A stretch of DNA of 64,000 bases, taken from positions 62,001 to 126,000 of the forward strand of contig PEDN01001359.1 in the NCBI GenBank assembly GCA_003864495.1, written 5' to 3'. Position 1 is the stretch's first letter; the number at the start of each line of letters is the position of its first letter. Under the pieces are notes generated by a model. That model made no database searches, was not told the origin of the DNA, and saw only the letters and a list, made by a program, of their open reading frames with translations. This DNA is from Nemopilema nomurai. Lineage: Eukaryota; Cnidaria; Scyphozoa; Rhizostomeae; Rhizostomatidae. Below are positions 61,778 through 64,000 of this stretch, in pieces. Both the position numbers and the translations under genes were made by a program.

Positions 61778-64000
61778 CGCGACCTGGTAGTATACTTGTA
61801 GAAATCTAGAATAAAGGAGAAGGCATTGAAAACACAGACAGGGCATTCTATGCAGTACTTTGTCGAATCTGCTCAAATGGGGAGCAAGGGCAATGTGGAC
61901 CAGTATCCAAATCCAAATAGCAGGGTGGAACATTTGAGGGCTGTAAAAAGGGACTCTACACTTGCTTTGGCGAGGGACCTTTCTTTCACCCGGTTCTGGC
62001 CAATAGACATCACTGACCTGACCTTGAGATGAGGCCAGGCCCCCACCCCCAGTAGTTATTCGTGAATTTCGCAATTTATGGAATTATTTGGTGTCAGTGG
62101 TGAAGCTAAGGTCACGGTAACCTTGCCCGGAGCCTCTCTTACATTAACCATTGAAGCATGTTCGGTGGTAAATGGTAATTTATAAAGCAAAACAAGCTCT
62201 TATTTCTTTTCAAATAATCACTGGTAAAAAGCTAACTGGCAATTTAGGGTACCACCTGGAGGGGTGACCTTCCCATACTGACCAATGAAATGACATCGTC
62301 AGTGTTTCCTGTTTTACAAGAGCCTGAAGTCGAAGCTTAAACTGTGTTTTTCTTGCCACTGAAATTAATTTTTTATCAGAGTTTCCATGGCGTTAATGAA
62401 AGCAAGTCAACTTAGTCGAATATTAGTTGAAAATCTTGAAAGGGACATTATCAGCTAGAACGTCTACATTAAGGCCCCTGGGGATCATTTAGTATACAAT
62501 GGCCTTCATCTCAAGCAACTCAAGCTTTGAGGGGCTTTTCCCAATATCACTTCAGCATTACTACAATTCAACTGTTCACCAATAGCTAGGGGCGAGTTCG
62601 CTTCTTCTGCATAAGTTTGCATTCCCCGGCAAATATTAAGACTTACTGTTTAACATCATCCCCCGTAGTGAAAGGAACTTTGCCTTGAAGCATTTTGTCT
62701 TCAATGCGCCCACAGTTTCTGCGCCAAACCCCGTCGAGGACAGTGATCAGTGATCGAGGAGGTTAGCAGGGCCTAGCTGCGCTCGAAACTGCGAGAAGTC
62801 AGAGAACCAGGGGGTGTGACGCCCGTTTGCCGGTCAACGAAAAACTGCTCAAATTCAGCCCGTTAGGAAGGCTTTTGCGAATATTTACCCTCAATGTTGT
62901 AGCCGTCAATTAGCTTAGCCCATGCAAATCAAATATCGCTTTCAAAGCCCGGATCTTGGGATTTATTCTATCCTCTGAAACACTGAATGGTCAATGCAAA
63001 ACTAGGCTGGGTTTGTTTTCCAGTTTCCAGACAATGACAAATCGCTTAGCTCCTTTGCTAGACAGATACTGGGAGCGGAATGCAATTTTGCGTTACATGA
63101 TTAAAAGAAATCAAATTTCTAGAGGGTGAAATTAAATATTTGATTAGTGAAATTTTCGAGCGAAATTACTGTCGAAAGGGATGAAAATGCAACGAGACAG
63201 TGCTGCTTATATAGGCTGCATTCAACTAGAAATAGCCAGCCACAATGTCCCCACCGATACAATATTGCCCACCCTCGATTTGGAACAAATGCTGACATTT
63301 GCCGCCTGCTGCACAGGCCAAGCCCCTCAACGCGCCCTTTGACCCCCTCCAAGCAACTATTCATGTTTATAGGCGATGCCAGTGTGATATGAAACAGGTC
63401 AGTTTAGATCGAATCTATATTAGGTAGAACACCAAATGGATGAGCAAGGAAAAGCAAATTCAAAGACAACCTCTCTACGTGCAACTAGTAAATCAGAAAG
63501 AACTTTTGACTCACCTGTGCTGAAAATTCTCCGCAATGACGTTGGTAGGGCTTGTTTTCCCACAGCATCAATGTTTTGTTCTTGAAAGTAAAATGTTGTG
63601 TCAAACAAAACAGAACTCCTCAGACAGCTGCCTTGGTCGGTGGGATCTCTCTTTTTATCTTTCTGTCAACAAGCGTCAATTATGTTCCGAGCGTACAACG
63701 CGACGAAGCCTTCTGCCCAACTGACAGCCTCGAGAACAGAAAGCAGCCTTGCATGTTTATAAACACCGTTTACAAACACTGCACAGCCTTCGTTGTGACT
63801 CGGAAATCCATGCTGCCTCAAGAAACCTTGTAACCACAGTCCGCGCTACAAGCACTTTCCGGAGGTATGTTTTCGCACGAGTCTTGCTTAGGATGCTGAC
63901 GTCACAGGTGGCCTAGACATTGGCGCAAATCTTCTCCGGGGTGCAAAACACAGCAAGTCTCTGCATGCTTTGATTTGCTCCTTTTTTATCGAAGCCTTGT
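61778..64000. other. Upstream region of the Tctex-type gene
   Basis: Likely contains the promoter or noncoding 5' exons. No family-level coding signal is seen on either strand. Short frames at 63119-63364 (-) and 63552-63833 (+) look random. Confidence 0.45.

Noticed and set aside
61775..62074. N-terminal extension of the Tctex-type protein upstream of MSAIHK
   Set aside because: The extra 99 residues are hydrophobic and low in family resemblance, and an acceptor-like site lies just before MSAIHK.
1..64000. CRISPR arrays, operons, phage or other prokaryotic systems
   Set aside because: Spliced genes, long introns and animal gene families show eukaryotic DNA; no array with regular spacers was seen.

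Overview
The window is nuclear DNA of an animal: AT-rich, intron-rich, with long introns and several families of decayed DNA transposons. Animal-type genes (a DOK adaptor, a CARD protein, a Di-Ras-like GTPase) and exon-by-exon matches to conserved animal proteins (EDEM3, URM1, RPL35) place it in Metazoa. The mix of KIAA1586-like hAT, KDZ/HMGXB3-like and piggyBac relics resembles what I know of cnidarian (coral or anemone) genomes, but that finer placement is inference.

Layout. 1-2.4 kb: a TAACA array and no gene. 2.4-5.9 kb (-): a DOK docking-protein gene (PH, PTB, Tyr-motif tail). 7.8-21.3 kb (-): a complete 23-exon EDEM3 gene for ER-associated degradation. 22.3-25.2 kb: a broken hAT-type transposase gene. 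26.7-27.6 kb (+): a two-exon CARD protein whose C-terminus is a CaaX prenylation box. 30.0-30.7 kb (-): a Di-Ras-like small GTPase with no CaaX box. 35.5-36.4 kb (-): part of an unrecognised multi-exon gene. 40.7-43.0 kb (-) and 43.1-53.0 kb (+): RPL35 and URM1 head to head, 105 bp between start codons. URM1 introns carry a KDZ-type relic and a 3.05 kb palindromic transposon. 54.3-56.1 kb: a piggyBac relic split by a 1,121 bp hAT element with an exact 8 bp target duplication. 57.4 and 60.8 kb: minisatellites. 60.9-61.8 kb (-): a Tctex-type dynein light-chain protein.

The genes are independent housekeeping and signalling loci and do not form a cluster. RPL35/URM1 probably share a promoter. The most unusual protein is the CARD-CaaX product, a predicted membrane-tethered CARD. 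Exon coordinates were derived by hand from splice consensus, reading phase and family similarity. Two genes show a single-base frame conflict in a short C or T run, which suggests sequence errors or mild decay.
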